The notes beneath the pieces were generated by a model, which was given only the letters and a program-made list of their open reading frames with translations, searched no databases and had not been told where the DNA came from. Positions 50,101 through 62,064 of a stretch of DNA of 64,000 nt are shown piece by piece. Within the stretch, counting starts at the first letter, position 1. Each line of letters opens with the position of its first letter. The stretch comes from Anarhynchus alexandrinus (taxonomy: Eukaryota > Chordata > Aves > Charadriiformes > Charadriidae): positions 837,532 to 901,531 of the forward strand of contig VUYV01000289.1 of assembly GCA_008711295.1 (NCBI GenBank), in the 5' to 3' direction. Position numbers and translations under genes: made by a program.

Positions 50101-50905
50101 TTTTGTAATAAGATATCTTTGGTAATGATAAACATTTTTACTAACAGTGCAAGTGGAACATGCACTTAAGAACAGAAGTGTCTAATCCAAAGGGCTTTTA
50201 CCTAAACCTGCCTTAGACCATCTCTTCCCGTCTTGCCAGTTTAGTTAGCCTGAACATAAATGACTGTTTTCTTCCAAGAGTAACATGCTCATAATGATTA
50301 CACATATAATATTTTTCTTTTCCTAGAGCTGTAGTGTTTATCCTTCTGGGTATTTTACTACAGCATTTAAAAGACAACTAGATTATTTGTCATTTTATAA
50401 CTTCCAAAAATAAATTGCTGCTTGTTATCTTTCTCAGGGCTCCATCTGACAATGTAAACATACTTCAAAACAAATATTACCGCATTTCCAGTGTCCATAT
50501 AGTAATAGTTTTCCCATATATTAAAACTGTTTTCTCCTGAAATGTGTTTAAGTGAGTATAAGGGGGTTTTAATATTATATTGCCTCTGTGATACAGAGTT
50601 TTGTTAAATTTAATAGCCTCATTCCAAAGTTTGTTGTTGTTTTTTTTTAATTTAACAAGTAAGTCAGAATATATTCTACTATGTCAAAAATCTCATAGTC
50701 CTTTTGGAAACAAAACTTTCCATGACTGAAATTATTATCTTCCAAAGAGAGGGCTTCCAGTATATAAAATACAGACATCAAGATTTTCTTTCTAATATTT
50801 AACAGGTTCTAATATTTAGTTAATATGCCTTAGATCAAACATAGCTTTTCAGACAGATGATTACAGACTGATTTTCTGGAGTCAGATTTGTGGCTGCCTT
50901 GCATC
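47121..50905. other. Gene-free sequence downstream of RASSF9
   Basis: AT-rich DNA with short A/T homopolymers (about 47854-47933), a (TACA)n run at about 49617-49634, and a second AATAAA at 50409-50414. It could include more RASSF9 3' UTR. No other gene recognised. Confidence 0.45.
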
Positions 50906-50975
50906 TCTGACAGATCAGGTCCAACTGGAATCCAGTCACTAATTTCAATGGGAGCTGTTCATAATGTTTTGCAAG
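50906..50975. repeat. Ancient sauropsid interspersed repeat fragment
   Basis: gacagatcaggtccaactgg ... actaatttcaatgggagctg resembles the common 'gatttcaatgggagctg' repeat text of turtle and bird genomes. Short, diverged, family unnamed. Confidence 0.4.
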
Positions 50976-53900
50976 TCTTCAGGTTTAATTTAGGGAATGT
51001 TCCCAAATAAGAACTTACAGTTATGTTTGGGCAGTATTTCACTTTGCCTGAATTATGAATTAAGTACTTACATTTTATGCTACATTTGTTTTTCAGGTGT
51101 AAAAAAAAAAAGAAAATCCCAAACTTCAATTCTGACTAGAATTCATACCAGTTTTCTGTCTTATTCGTCTGGAATACGAGGGTTTTCACATCAATGATTC
51201 ATTCAAAAACCAAATGATCATTCCATTTTCAAAAATATTTACAGTAAGAACTGTTGGCTGTGCTAGCTTTGTCAGCTGAGTCCCACATAAGGGTGGGAAA
51301 ATGTAGACTTTGTGCATGTAAATGCAGGTTTTTGCTTATGCAATGACTATATGCATATTTCGCTTGAGTAGCCTGTTGGTTGAGATTTTAATTCACCCGA
51401 ATATTTGAAAACTTAATTTATGATGTTCAATCCACTGACCGACATCAATTTTTCAGGAAATAATAACTCTTTCTGGGGAAAGAGGAATTATTTTGTTAAG
51501 AATAATACAAGGATAACCTTGCTAAGATACTGTTAAGATAAAGTAAAAGCCCAGCTGGTACAAAAAGTTCACTGTCATCTAGAAGTTCAATTTAATCCTG
51601 CAAAGTATTGAGGTTGTATAGATCGTCTAATACTAACTATGGAGGAAGTCGTGCAGTTACTTGCTATGATAAAAAATGTGTTTTGTTCCACCATGCAAAG
51701 CATTAGGAGAATGTACAAAATACAAAAGTATCTGAGAACTTTACCAGTGCATTCCTGAGAATACTACATGTCAGCAGCTCTGTTACAGATTGTAGGGGGA
51801 AAGAGTTATTTGCATGAGGAAGTAGCTGTTAATTCCTTTCTATCTCTATTCAGCGTTTTTGTTAGGCATAGAGAGGGACTTTTTGATTTAGAGAGCTTTT
51901 GTCATTTATGACCTGGAAGTAGTGTGGACTCCTTTTGTATTAGACTATAGCAACAGAAAAATATACACTGTTCATAGTAATTTTAATTCTTTTGCAGGTT
52001 GCCACGGACTGTGTGAATGTAAGGATTATTTGACCATTTTCCCCTGTTCTGATTTGACTCACCTCCGAAATTTACGTAAATAATTACATCTTATGTATTT
52101 GCAGGTCCATGAAACTTCCATTATGTTCATATCTGCACTTTTTTGTTATTCAGTGGTTAGATCAAATTTTATTTAGAATGTCTTCCAACTTCAAATATTG
52201 TGCTCTTTTATTTTATGTTCACTCTTATTTTGCTCCAGATCAGCTATATTTCAAGTTCTTATTTCTGAGTGCATGTATTTGTTTTAAACCGCAGATTAAG
52301 TAGATGCTGCTTCATATTTTGTTTTGCTTCAATATTCTTAAAATAGACAATCTTTCTTGGGGAAGGAGTTTACTGCTTAAATCTCAGTTCCCCAAGTTGA
52401 TTACCCTCTTAATAATTTGTATATAGTAAATTACCCTTACTTTTGCTCTTCTTTATGTATGAAAAATTTTAAGTGGATCAGAAGATACTTTTATGTAACA
52501 TAGGAATGTCTTGATTAAAATATTTCTGACATTATTTATAGTTGCACTGAATTCTGACAGCAGAGGAGTTATATGAAAAAAAAAAATCTGAACTGGTATT
52601 TCTTTTCTGGTATTTTCATGTCAAACGGGGCCAGGTCAATCATAAACCCAGGACCGTATTGCGCAGTCACACATTTCTAGAATAATAGATTAGCAATACA
52701 CAGATTAGCTAATGTTCACTAAACTGTTCTGGTATGCTTAGAGCTGAGAGCCTGATTTAGTTGGTATGAAAATGTTAACTGATGATGACCCCAAGAGGCA
52801 TAGTCTTCCTCTTAACATTTACCATTTTCAGGGTTGCTTATTTTTTCCATCTGGATGATTATTTTACTATGCAAACAACTTTGTTCTGTAAATTTGAACC
52901 CTCCCTTTCTGTGGGAAGGGCTTTGTATTAACAAGCAGATCTTTAGTTGCTTTCCATTTCTCTTTTTTGCAAAAGCAAAATGATATAAACAAATTTTAGC
53001 TCAAGTGTTTTGAAAAAAGAAAAAAAAAGAGTACTATTCCTTTCTGTACAGATTAGTCACTTGCATACTATTGCTGCTTTTAGCGTTGTTTTCCAACACA
53101 TATTTCATATATTTGGTTTTGATGTCTAAAATTACATGCTGAGAGTGTTTGTAGTTAAGTCAATATTTGAGCTATGCAACATAGGCATTTAGAGAAAGGC
53201 CAAGTCCTGTACTTATGTAACTGTTTCATTGCTGTAAAAGTCCATGAGATTCAGGGAAGAGAGATTGTTTATATGTGACCATGGAAGCAGAGCCACCTTG
53301 CAGCATCTGCTGTAACACTAATGTTCCACAACTGCATCTTAGTGAAGATGGCAAAAGAATGCTTTATGAACTGTAATTTCCCGACAAGCTAATTTCCTGA
53401 ATTTTGAGATTACGTGGGATACTACTTTCACTAGGAGAGGGGAAGGGAATAAACTTCCTGTTCTAGCTTTGCAGAAGTCTGCCTGAAAAATGATCCATAT
53501 GCAATTTTTGCTCAAACACAAGAAGCTAGTTTAAAACCAACGCATTTTTATGATCTTTCAACTAAATTCATGGCCTGGAGGTCTTGATAATGTCTTTCAA
53601 TTCTTGGGCTGGTAAAACTGCAGTTTTAAATCACAGATTTGCCTCAAAAAATTATTCATACCTGAATTCACTGAACCACCACAGAACCTCAGAGTAGTAT
53701 GTAAGAAAATCATCCGTCAAAACAGCATCCTGACATCTGGCATCTGAGAAATTGCTTTGATTCCATCATTGGACTCTTCCCTAAACTGTATACAAAATGT
53801 ATAGAATTTTCCTCAGAAATATGTTATGCTCCTTCTTATATTGAATAAGTAGTGCACTGGTTCAAATTTATGCTATAAGCAGAATTTTATTCAGCAGAAG

Positions 53901-55279
53901 AAAACAAAGAAAGAATAGTTTCATCTGTTTTCTATAGGTAGATTAATATCCTTATATTTCTGCATAAAAGCACGACAGTTTGTTTTGATTCCCAGTTAAT
54001 CTTCCAGTTTTATAGCATTCTCTACATTACTTCCTTTTTCTTTTTTGAAACATAGAGGGTTTTTTTATACACTACCAGGTTAACTAATCTTTTATGTTGC
54101 TAAGTAATAATCTTACCGTCTGTATCTATAGTTTGTTAATTAACATTTGGTTTTCCTTCTTTTTAGACTATGACCCCCCCCAAATAACATTTTGACCCAT
54201 AATCAGTGCACACAGCTTTAGACGCTTCAGTTTGTTAATGCTTTTGAGATAGAGGTTTTATCAATAATTTTAAAAATGTATTTATAAGGCAAATACATGA
54301 TTTTGCCAAGTACATAATAGATTAACATTGAGAATGGGAAATCACCGGCACATAAAGAGCATAAGGAAACTTATCTGTAGGATTTCATTGTGGGAGAAGC
54401 TGGGGCTTTTGTTCTTTTTTTAAAAAGTCAAAAGAGTATGGAAATATGCTGGGAATGGACTTGTTATGACTTATGTGCTTGTATGTCTTCCTCCAACTTC
54501 AAGTTTTCCTGTTACAACACTATTGTTTCTGGCATTCACCATGCTGACTTTCTCCTACTCCATGATCCCACGTGCCTGTTGCAGGCAGGCAGGCTTAGAT
54601 GTGACCAGTTGCATCTGGTAGTTGAGGTCCAAGCGTGATTTATGGAGAAGTTGGTAAGTTTATGCTTGGCAGATGCTTGGCTCACAAGGCAGATAATTCT
54701 GAGTCTCACAACTGAACTGTGCTACCATAGTTTTTCTCCTAACACATAATCTTGTATGAGCAAGAAGCACCATCATCACACAATCCGCTGTCTGTTACAC
54801 CCCATGACACACCATATAATTCCTGCCTTCTCTTTTCTGTGGCCTGGGACAGCTTTTGAGAGGCCTCAGAGAGGAATGAATTTAAGTGTGGTTTAGCATG
54901 AAATAGGATAAAAGTAAAGTAAGGGTTGAACTGGAGCCAACCATAATGTAAAACCCTTAAAACGTGGTTATAAAAGGCCAGCAGAGCAAGGACATATGCA
55001 CAGATATAAAGTAGAATATTTTGTCCCTTGTTGTGGGTGTGACAAAGTCTCAGGCCATACTCACCCATATCATATGACAGCCCCATATTTGTTTCTGATT
55101 CAAAATGAAAATTAGAAACAACTGTTCTGCAGTGATAGTAATCATCCATTGCCAAGGAAGAAGGAAATTAATCATCTCCAGGATTCCTTATATTAAGACA
55201 GGATGTTTTTATGCTCTAGTAAACCGCAAGTTATTGAGCTTGACAGTATTGACTTATATTTTAGGGGAAGATGATATGT
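50976..55279. other. Gene-free intergenic sequence
   Basis: AT-rich, without recognised genes, RNAs or well-preserved repeats. A 138-residue minus frame at 54739-55155 resembles nothing known. Confidence 0.45.
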
Positions 55280-55375
55280 TCCACTACAAGAATTATTGGT
55301 GAAATTTTATGGCCTGTGTTAGGCAAAGATCAAACCAGATGATCCTTATGTCTTAAAATCTGCCCTTAGAATTTA
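55280..55375 (+). mobile_element. Degraded CR1-type LINE 3' end
   Basis: ggtgaaattttatggcctgt gttaggcaaagatcaaacca gatgatccttatgtcttaaa atct closely follows the ancient CR1 3' text 'ggtgaaattctatggcctgtgttatacaggaggtcagactagatgatcataatggtcccttctggccttaaaatctatg'. Older than the copy at 12391 and of a different CR1 lineage. Boundaries approximate. Confidence 0.6.
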
Positions 55376-55729
55376 CAGCTGCTCAGAAACAAAACCTTGT
55401 CAGAAAATGATAAAGGGGAAGAGGAGGCCTGAAACACTGATCTAAAATGTTTTCCTTATAATAAAGTACCACTGTTTCCAGAATGGGAAAATCTGATTGT
55501 CCTGGAGTTGTTATGTCCTCAGACTTGGTTGTAGTCACAGCCTAACTGAAAATTTCATGCACAAAAAAAAAGCAAGCTGCGAATTCTCTACCGCTTTCCC
55601 TTCTGGCAGTTGGAAGAAGTATTGCCTACACCTCCACAGTGTACATCTCTCACGTCAAGCCATGGAGAGATTTACCTGCCCGTGCAATGACTGTCTAAGC
55701 AGACAAAGAAATAGTGTCTTCTTACATGT

Positions 55730-55825
55730 GAGAAACTAGGCTCAGAATGACTGAGTCACTCAAAGTTGTGAAGTTTCTGTCAGAGCCCGGGAATAAACAG
55801 AATTAGGCGTGGATCTCAATGCTGC
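55730..55825 (+). repeat. Ancient MIR/CORE-SINE-like fragment
   Basis: Reads gagaaactaggctcagaatg actgagtcactcaaagttgt gaagtttctgtcagagcccg ggaataaacagaa. This tracks the MIR-type segment 'gaaactgaggcccagagagg.gaagtgactcgcccaaggtcacacag...tggcagagccgggaatagaac'. Confidence 0.5.
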
Positions 55826-58800
55826 TAATGGTAAGACTTTCCCTCCTATCTAGTTTCTGCCATCCTGTCTCACATCACGGAGCACTTTACCGGAGGAAGA
55901 GAAGCAGAAATGTCCTGAGGAACTGCACTGAAAAAGCTGCAGCACACAGTAAATCTCTCCTGCTTCCTCCTGCTGAAACTGTAATATTACACAGGGCTCA
56001 AAGAGTGGGAATGCTCTGTGAGCAATGCCTGACAACGGGTGAAAAGATGGGGAGAATGCATGAATGCAAAGGGAAAAGAATTTGTCATATAAAATCAAAG
56101 GGAGGAAGAAATTTCTGATTCTTTTCTTCACCAGTGCAAAAGACAGAGAAGGGAAATACCATAGCCCTAAGGTATTAATTCTGTCTTCTGCTTTAGGTTT
56201 TAGCTGTATGTCACATCCTTTTTAAGACAAACTGTAAATTTTCAAATGAATTCAACTTCAATTCTTATTTTTTCATTCACTACTTCAGTCTAGGTTTGGG
56301 AAAGTTCTGCTGCATGTGAGTGTATGAAGTAAAATTTTAAAAATGAATCTTAGTCTTATTTTATTAAGGTTAAAATCTGTGCTCGTTTAGGTTATTTAGA
56401 CTTTCTCTCGTGCAATCACAGTCAAGTCATTTTAACCTATTCCTATAAAACTATAGCTGCAAAGATGACTTCTGCATATCTTTTTCTTTATATATTCACT
56501 GTAAATCATGAAGCGCACAAACAGAAGTGCAGTAATTATGTTAGGCTGGCACTGCCAGTTACATAGCTTAGTAAATTCTCAGAAGTCGGTTGTAAGATGA
56601 AGGAATAAGACAGACATTACATGTACTTGGAACAAATGTCAAAAACACAAGAACACAGTGTCATAGGGCTTGCTATTGACATATACCGTTTTAAATCACA
56701 AACTATTGATCAGCTCTCTTGAGCTCACACAGAAAAAAAGAAACCTTGTGCCAGCAAGCGAAAAAGTTTTTAATCTTTTGCAGAATGTTTCCAGAAGTTT
56801 ATACACAATGGACCCTTCAGGGGACCCCATCCCAGAAGAGTAGCAAAAATGTTCTTCCATCCCCTCTCCCTTTCCTTCCAGCTATCTCTACATCACAAGC
56901 TGGTCATGGCTGGAAAGACATCTAAGGTGTATTTCAGAAGAATAGCATCTGAAAACTGATCCCTGATAAGAAAAGTACCAGATCAGAACACTTAATAGAC
57001 AAAGTATCAGACCTAATGGCTGGGTATGGTCAAAAACTTGAAAAAGTAATAAAGGATGAGAAATCTGGAGTATTTGATAACCTCCTTTTACAAAATCATG
57101 AAATTTGAACACCCTCAAAATCATGCTTTAAGATACCTGATGGGACTATGGGCAATTCAATTTAGTCAATGAAAGAACAGTTTGAGAACAATCAATCTGA
57201 CTTTCAATATTTTTAACAAAAATATTCTGTCCTACATGGTATTTCTCACTCATGGCTTGCAAAGCAATTTCTGAAAAGTATTTCACCAGTAGTGATTTAA
57301 CTGAAACTCATTTAGTATCAATACCTGATCTCTCTTTCTTGTTCTTCTCTACTGATACTTCTAATATCTGTATTGAAAACACAAAGCCCTTAGTTGAAAG
57401 AGGTAAAGTGAAGCAAAACAAACCAAAAGCTTTTCCATCAACATGTCGCTTCCCTGAGCTCAAGAAAGAGCTGTTAGCAGAATCTACCCCTCTTTAAATT
57501 ATCAGCAGAACTTCAATGGGACAGTAGGTTTTAGTAAACACTCCTGAAGTACAAATTGTGTTTATGACTGTGCACTGAACCACAATTCATCGTGTATTTT
57601 TCAGGGTCCAACACAATGGTGGTTCATTATAAGGCATTTCAGTATAATTGCATTTACCCTGATTGACAAAAGTAAGATGAAGGATCTTATTTAAGGTGTG
57701 AGAGCACACTAAGTAGAAATGCTCCTGTGCATTCTTCAGCTTTAGTTTCAGCAAAGATATCAGTTAATAAAATTCAGATGGTCCTATACGAGACATCATC
57801 TAATTGCTGCGCTCCATCTGTTGCAGTGGGAATTGGATAATTTACTATGTAACAAAGTTGATAGACTATTGGTGCAAATGTGCTTTTTTTGATAGCAGCC
57901 TCTGGAAAGTAATTTTTCAAATAGCCTTTCATTAAATAAAGTTATTTGAAAACAGCCTGCTTCCCTGAAGAACTGTGTGGATCTCTGAATATACACACCC
58001 ATGCTGAGCAGCAAATTACATGTGAAAGCATAAGAACATCTGCAATTTAAGCTCAATTTATTCCTTAAAGGAGTAGCTATTTCACATGGAGTTGCATGAC
58101 TTTCCTCACTAGTAAGTTAAATACACCTTTCCTCACCCAACTTGGCAAATGATACAATATTCTTGGGAACAGACAAGTAGAGACCAAAAGAAGAACTGGA
58201 ATTGCTGCTTTGATAGTCTCTCAAAGCCTAGATGCACTTGGAAACAGTACCATGAGGCCTGCAAAAGCCATGTGGCAATGAAAAAAAAGAAGGATTGCTC
58301 AAGGGTTGTCAAGGTGGAAATAGTGATCTGACTTCACATAACTGGCAGGGAACGTGGTACACTTAGTTCTCAAATACGCAGGGCTGAGTCTTCAGCAAAG
58401 ATTATGCTGCATCTTAAAGCAGTCTCAGGGCTGATACAGCAAAAACAGTCACGATGAATGCTGTATGATGCTAGAAGCATCAAAAAGCAATTTCTCTGTT
58501 ATTCTGTATGAAAGCATCATGTGTTTGTGCAAGATGAAACACAATGCTCTCTCAGTTTAGGATGATAGTAGTCCAGAACAAGCAATTTGTGAAATTGTGT
58601 CATTCTCAGGCCTATGCTATGGACCTTTTGCTACAAATGGAAAACTCGGGGAAGATTTTTCTTTTTTTCCTTGTATTTGCATAGACTGCTGGGTTTTTTT
58701 TAATAAATGTCAGAAAATTTGCATGTGACTTAGAAGTGTAAAATTTTGCAGGAACATTGACAGTGAAGTCATTCATAGCAAACTATTGCTGCCAGGCAAA

Positions 58801-60324
58801 AGAATTAAGGAGCATAAGGACCATAAGGTATTTTATAAATACATCAAAGGGAGGAAGTGCTAGAGAAAAAAAGTGATCCTGGAATAACTATTCAAAACTA
58901 GTTATGGCAATGCAGATTTCTAAGAAAAAACATTTCACAAGGGAGAGAAATAAAAATGGTAAGATACTGAAAAATACTCACTCTTAGTTTGAAGTCTGCC
59001 TAACCTCCTCAGTTGCTACTCACTTTTGACATACTCCTTTCATCTCATAGAAGGAAATTGTTTAATGACAAGGTACTGTGTAAAGTTCTACATTACAAAA
59101 TCTGGATCAGTTATAATCCAGACATCCATCAGAGCAGGCCTCTGTTGGACTCTTTGGTTGGGAGCGGATTTTGGACCGCAAAGAAGAAATGGGAAGGACA
59201 GATGAGGGAAGACGCACCAGTAGTGAAATTCCCCCCATGCTTTCCTTCTAGCGGTAGGATGTGGGAGAGAAAGGGAGAACAAATGTGCTGCACATGGATT
59301 TATGTCTTTAAAAATGGGCTCCCTCAGCTCACAGGAGGCTGGGAAACTGTGAGTGAGGCTTCAGTGTGATGTGGCTGGCAGTGCCCCTGGTTCAGAAGAA
59401 GAAGAATCACTCTCTTGTCCAGTTTCCTTCCAGTGCTCAAGCTAGTATTTCTCCATGCGTGGAGTCTAGTATCTGCACCATGGCTGATCATGGGCCCCAG
59501 GAAAGCTGTGCAGTGAGTATCAATTAAGTATGGAATAGAACAACCATCAGCTTCACAGCAGATCATTGCTTCCTCATGCCAAAGGCTCTATTGCACAAAA
59601 TTTTTCAGTGTTTACCAACAGTCATTTTTCAAAAACAATAGCAGTGTTTTTGCCAAGTGTGCAGAAGTTATGCAGTGGTCTCTTTATTATATTTGTGGAA
59701 CTGCTTAGTTTTGCACTGCAGAGGATGTGAGTTAGGAATAACATGTAGTATTCACTTTGAATTTTCTACCACATGATACATCATCTGGGGCATAGTTAGG
59801 AGTTTTCTTTTGTGGCAACAAATGACATGGAGTCTGCCATCACTAGCAAGAATAATAGAATCTCATGGCTTTTGTTATCACCCAGGGATCATCTCTTGAA
59901 ATGTTTTCAAAGCAAAAGCAGGAAACAAAGCGATGAGTGTTAGAGTCATTGCCACTTGTGACCATGACTTGCCTCTATTAAGCAGTGACTCAAGGGGACA
60001 TGTTTTGAAAACTTTCCTTCTTTTATTCTATCTGAATAGAAAAGCCACCTTGTTCAAGAGCCTGCTAAGAGAGATGAACTTTTTTTGTAGATACGCACTG
60101 GGGAAGCCATTTGACCCACAAGAGTGTGGGGATAGTTTCATGAGCATGTTTTTAGATGTGCAAAAATTATGTGTAGGTGTACATTGGGGAGGAGGAATGA
60201 GAAAAAAAGGTAAAAATCAGAAGGACTGAATTTTCCTATAACATGCAGCAGCAATTTCATTACATCTGACCATTTCAGTAACAGCTTTTAGGAAAGCATA
60301 GCTCTAATGCTTCTAATGCTGCTA
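55826..60324. other. Gene-free intergenic sequence
   Basis: No supported gene, RNA or clear repeat. Short reading frames up to 118 residues (59013-59369, +) have no recognisable family signature. Confidence 0.45.
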
Positions 60325-60331
60325 ATGCTTT
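60303..60331. repeat. Short tandem repeat (taatgctnc)
   Basis: Three successive 9-bp units of the form ctaatgctt / ctaatgctg / ctaatgctt, immediately before a SINE-like fragment. Confidence 0.6.
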
Positions 60332-60490
60332 TCATCTTAAGGTCTTACAACACCTTATGAAATATGTTAGTATTACTATTTCCAAGGAAAATCAAGGCAG
60401 AGGAAGAAAATGGAGTTGCCCAAGATCACTTAGACAGTCAGTTAGTGGTAGAGTTGGGATTTTTAATGAGATCACTGAGTCCTAGAATAG
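60325..60490 (+). repeat. Ancient MIR/CORE-SINE-like copy
   Basis: The clearest copy of this type in the window. Blocks in order: ttttcatcttaaggtcttac, attactatttccaaggaaa, gagttgcccaagatcactta, gacagtcagttagtggtaga gttgggattt, and ctgagtcctag. These match the known order 'cctttcatctgaggatctc ... tattattatccccattttac ... gacttgcccaaggtcacacagcaagtcagtggcagagctgggatt ... tgagtcccag'. Confidence 0.6.
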
Positions 60491-61945
60491 TTCTCTGTCC
60501 ATTATTTTCTACCAGTTCCCATTTAGGTGGATGAAATGATCCACAGTAATGGTTATTGCTGGTACCCAAGCTTTTTAATTTTGCCTTCTTTCTGGAAGAC
60601 TATTGCCACAGGCATAGTTAACGGCAAATAGAACAACAATAGGTTTTCTGGGGTTTGTGGGTTTATATAAAGTAAAAAATATCTGTAAAGAAACCCAGAA
60701 TTTCAAACATTAAATTTTCTATTTTTAAAGTAAAACTATTTTATACATTTCAGCAATAAACTTATGTTAAATAATAATTTATAATATTTATATGAAAAAC
60801 GGAATAGTGTTGTCTTTTCCCTCTGTTAACATGGAAGTACTTGATATAGAAAAAGATTTGTAACTTTAAAAGTGATATTTTCTTTTGTATAATGGAAGTA
60901 GTTCTTAAATCATTAACATTTGTGGTATTTAAATAGCTTCCTATTTATTTTTTTTACATATTTGTGTTATTTCTGCATGCAGATTACACAGGCATAGCTT
61001 TTATTTTAAAATATACTATCCAAGAAAACTACTTTAAAAGCAAATGATTTAACTGCAATATCAAGCACTCAAATGTCAGGGTTAGTTTCCTTTCACAGAA
61101 TGAATTCACTTCCTTTGACTTCATGCATTGTAATATGTAGACACCAATCACATTAACATATGATATTTTTTTCAGCAGTACCCTCCTTTATGCGGTGCAG
61201 GAAAAGTTCTTATCGCATAATGGACCACTGTTTCAGGTATTATTCTCTTCTTGTTCACTGTGTGGCCTTCTGCTCTGTGCATTGCACACTATTCAGACAT
61301 TAAGAAGACTTATTAATTCCCTCCTGGATTTCACTGTGGGAAGCGTCCATGGAATCAAAGACACAAAAGATTTACAGAGACTCACAAATTTCATGTTATA
61401 AGCCACTCTCGGAAAGGAGAAGCTGAAGAAGAAAGAGCTTAAGGTCAAACATTTCCATTAATACTGTGTGTTTAACAATAGTTCTTTAGCACATGACTCA
61501 TAGCATTAACATACAGCCCTCAATGCCAGGTACGAGTTCAAAGTCCTGACTTCCATTGATTTCATTTACTTTTCATTGAGTCTTCAGGATGTCCCTCAAT
61601 TAGACATTGGGCTTTCTGTGGAAAAAGTGGTCCAGCTGGAGGGGGAGAAGAGCAAAACAGCTACAGCACTGCAGCCGCAGCGATGCATAGCACAAGGGAT
61701 AGGGACTATGTGGGATGGTACTGTTTGTCAGGGAGAGAGTAGACTCACCAGTTTTCTTCCTATGAAATCTGTCTGTTTAGGAGTCAGGGAAGGCAAAATC
61801 AGTAGTTGTCCTTGAAATGTCTGTTTCATCGTCATGTCAGAATCCCAGATTTGCTGATCTTTCAGCCAACTGCTTAGATTTTTGCTGATGGTGAGCTCCC
61901 CAAGGTTTTTAAAAGTAAAAAAAAAAACAAAAACCTAACCAAACA
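60491..61945. other. Gene-free AT-rich intergenic sequence
   Basis: Very AT-rich at 60660-61000. No gene recognised. Confidence 0.5.
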
Positions 61946-61957
61946 NNNNNNNNNNNN
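61946..61957. other. Assembly gap (12 N)
   Basis: Twelve unknown bases at the left border of a hexanucleotide repeat; the true gap size is probably different because the repeat is hard to size. Confidence 0.98.
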
Positions 61958-62064
61958 AGAAATAGAAATAGAAATAGAAATAGAAATAGAAATAGAAATA
62001 GAAATAGAAATAGAAATAGAAATAGAAATAGAAATAGAAATAGAAACAGAATAGAAATAAAAAA
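61958..62064. repeat. (AGAAAT)n hexanucleotide satellite
   Basis: About 15 perfect tandem copies of agaaat, with degenerate last units (agaaacagaatagaaata). A 12-base gap abuts it, so the array may be longer. Reads as Tyr-Phe repeats on the minus strand, which is not a gene. Confidence 0.97.
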
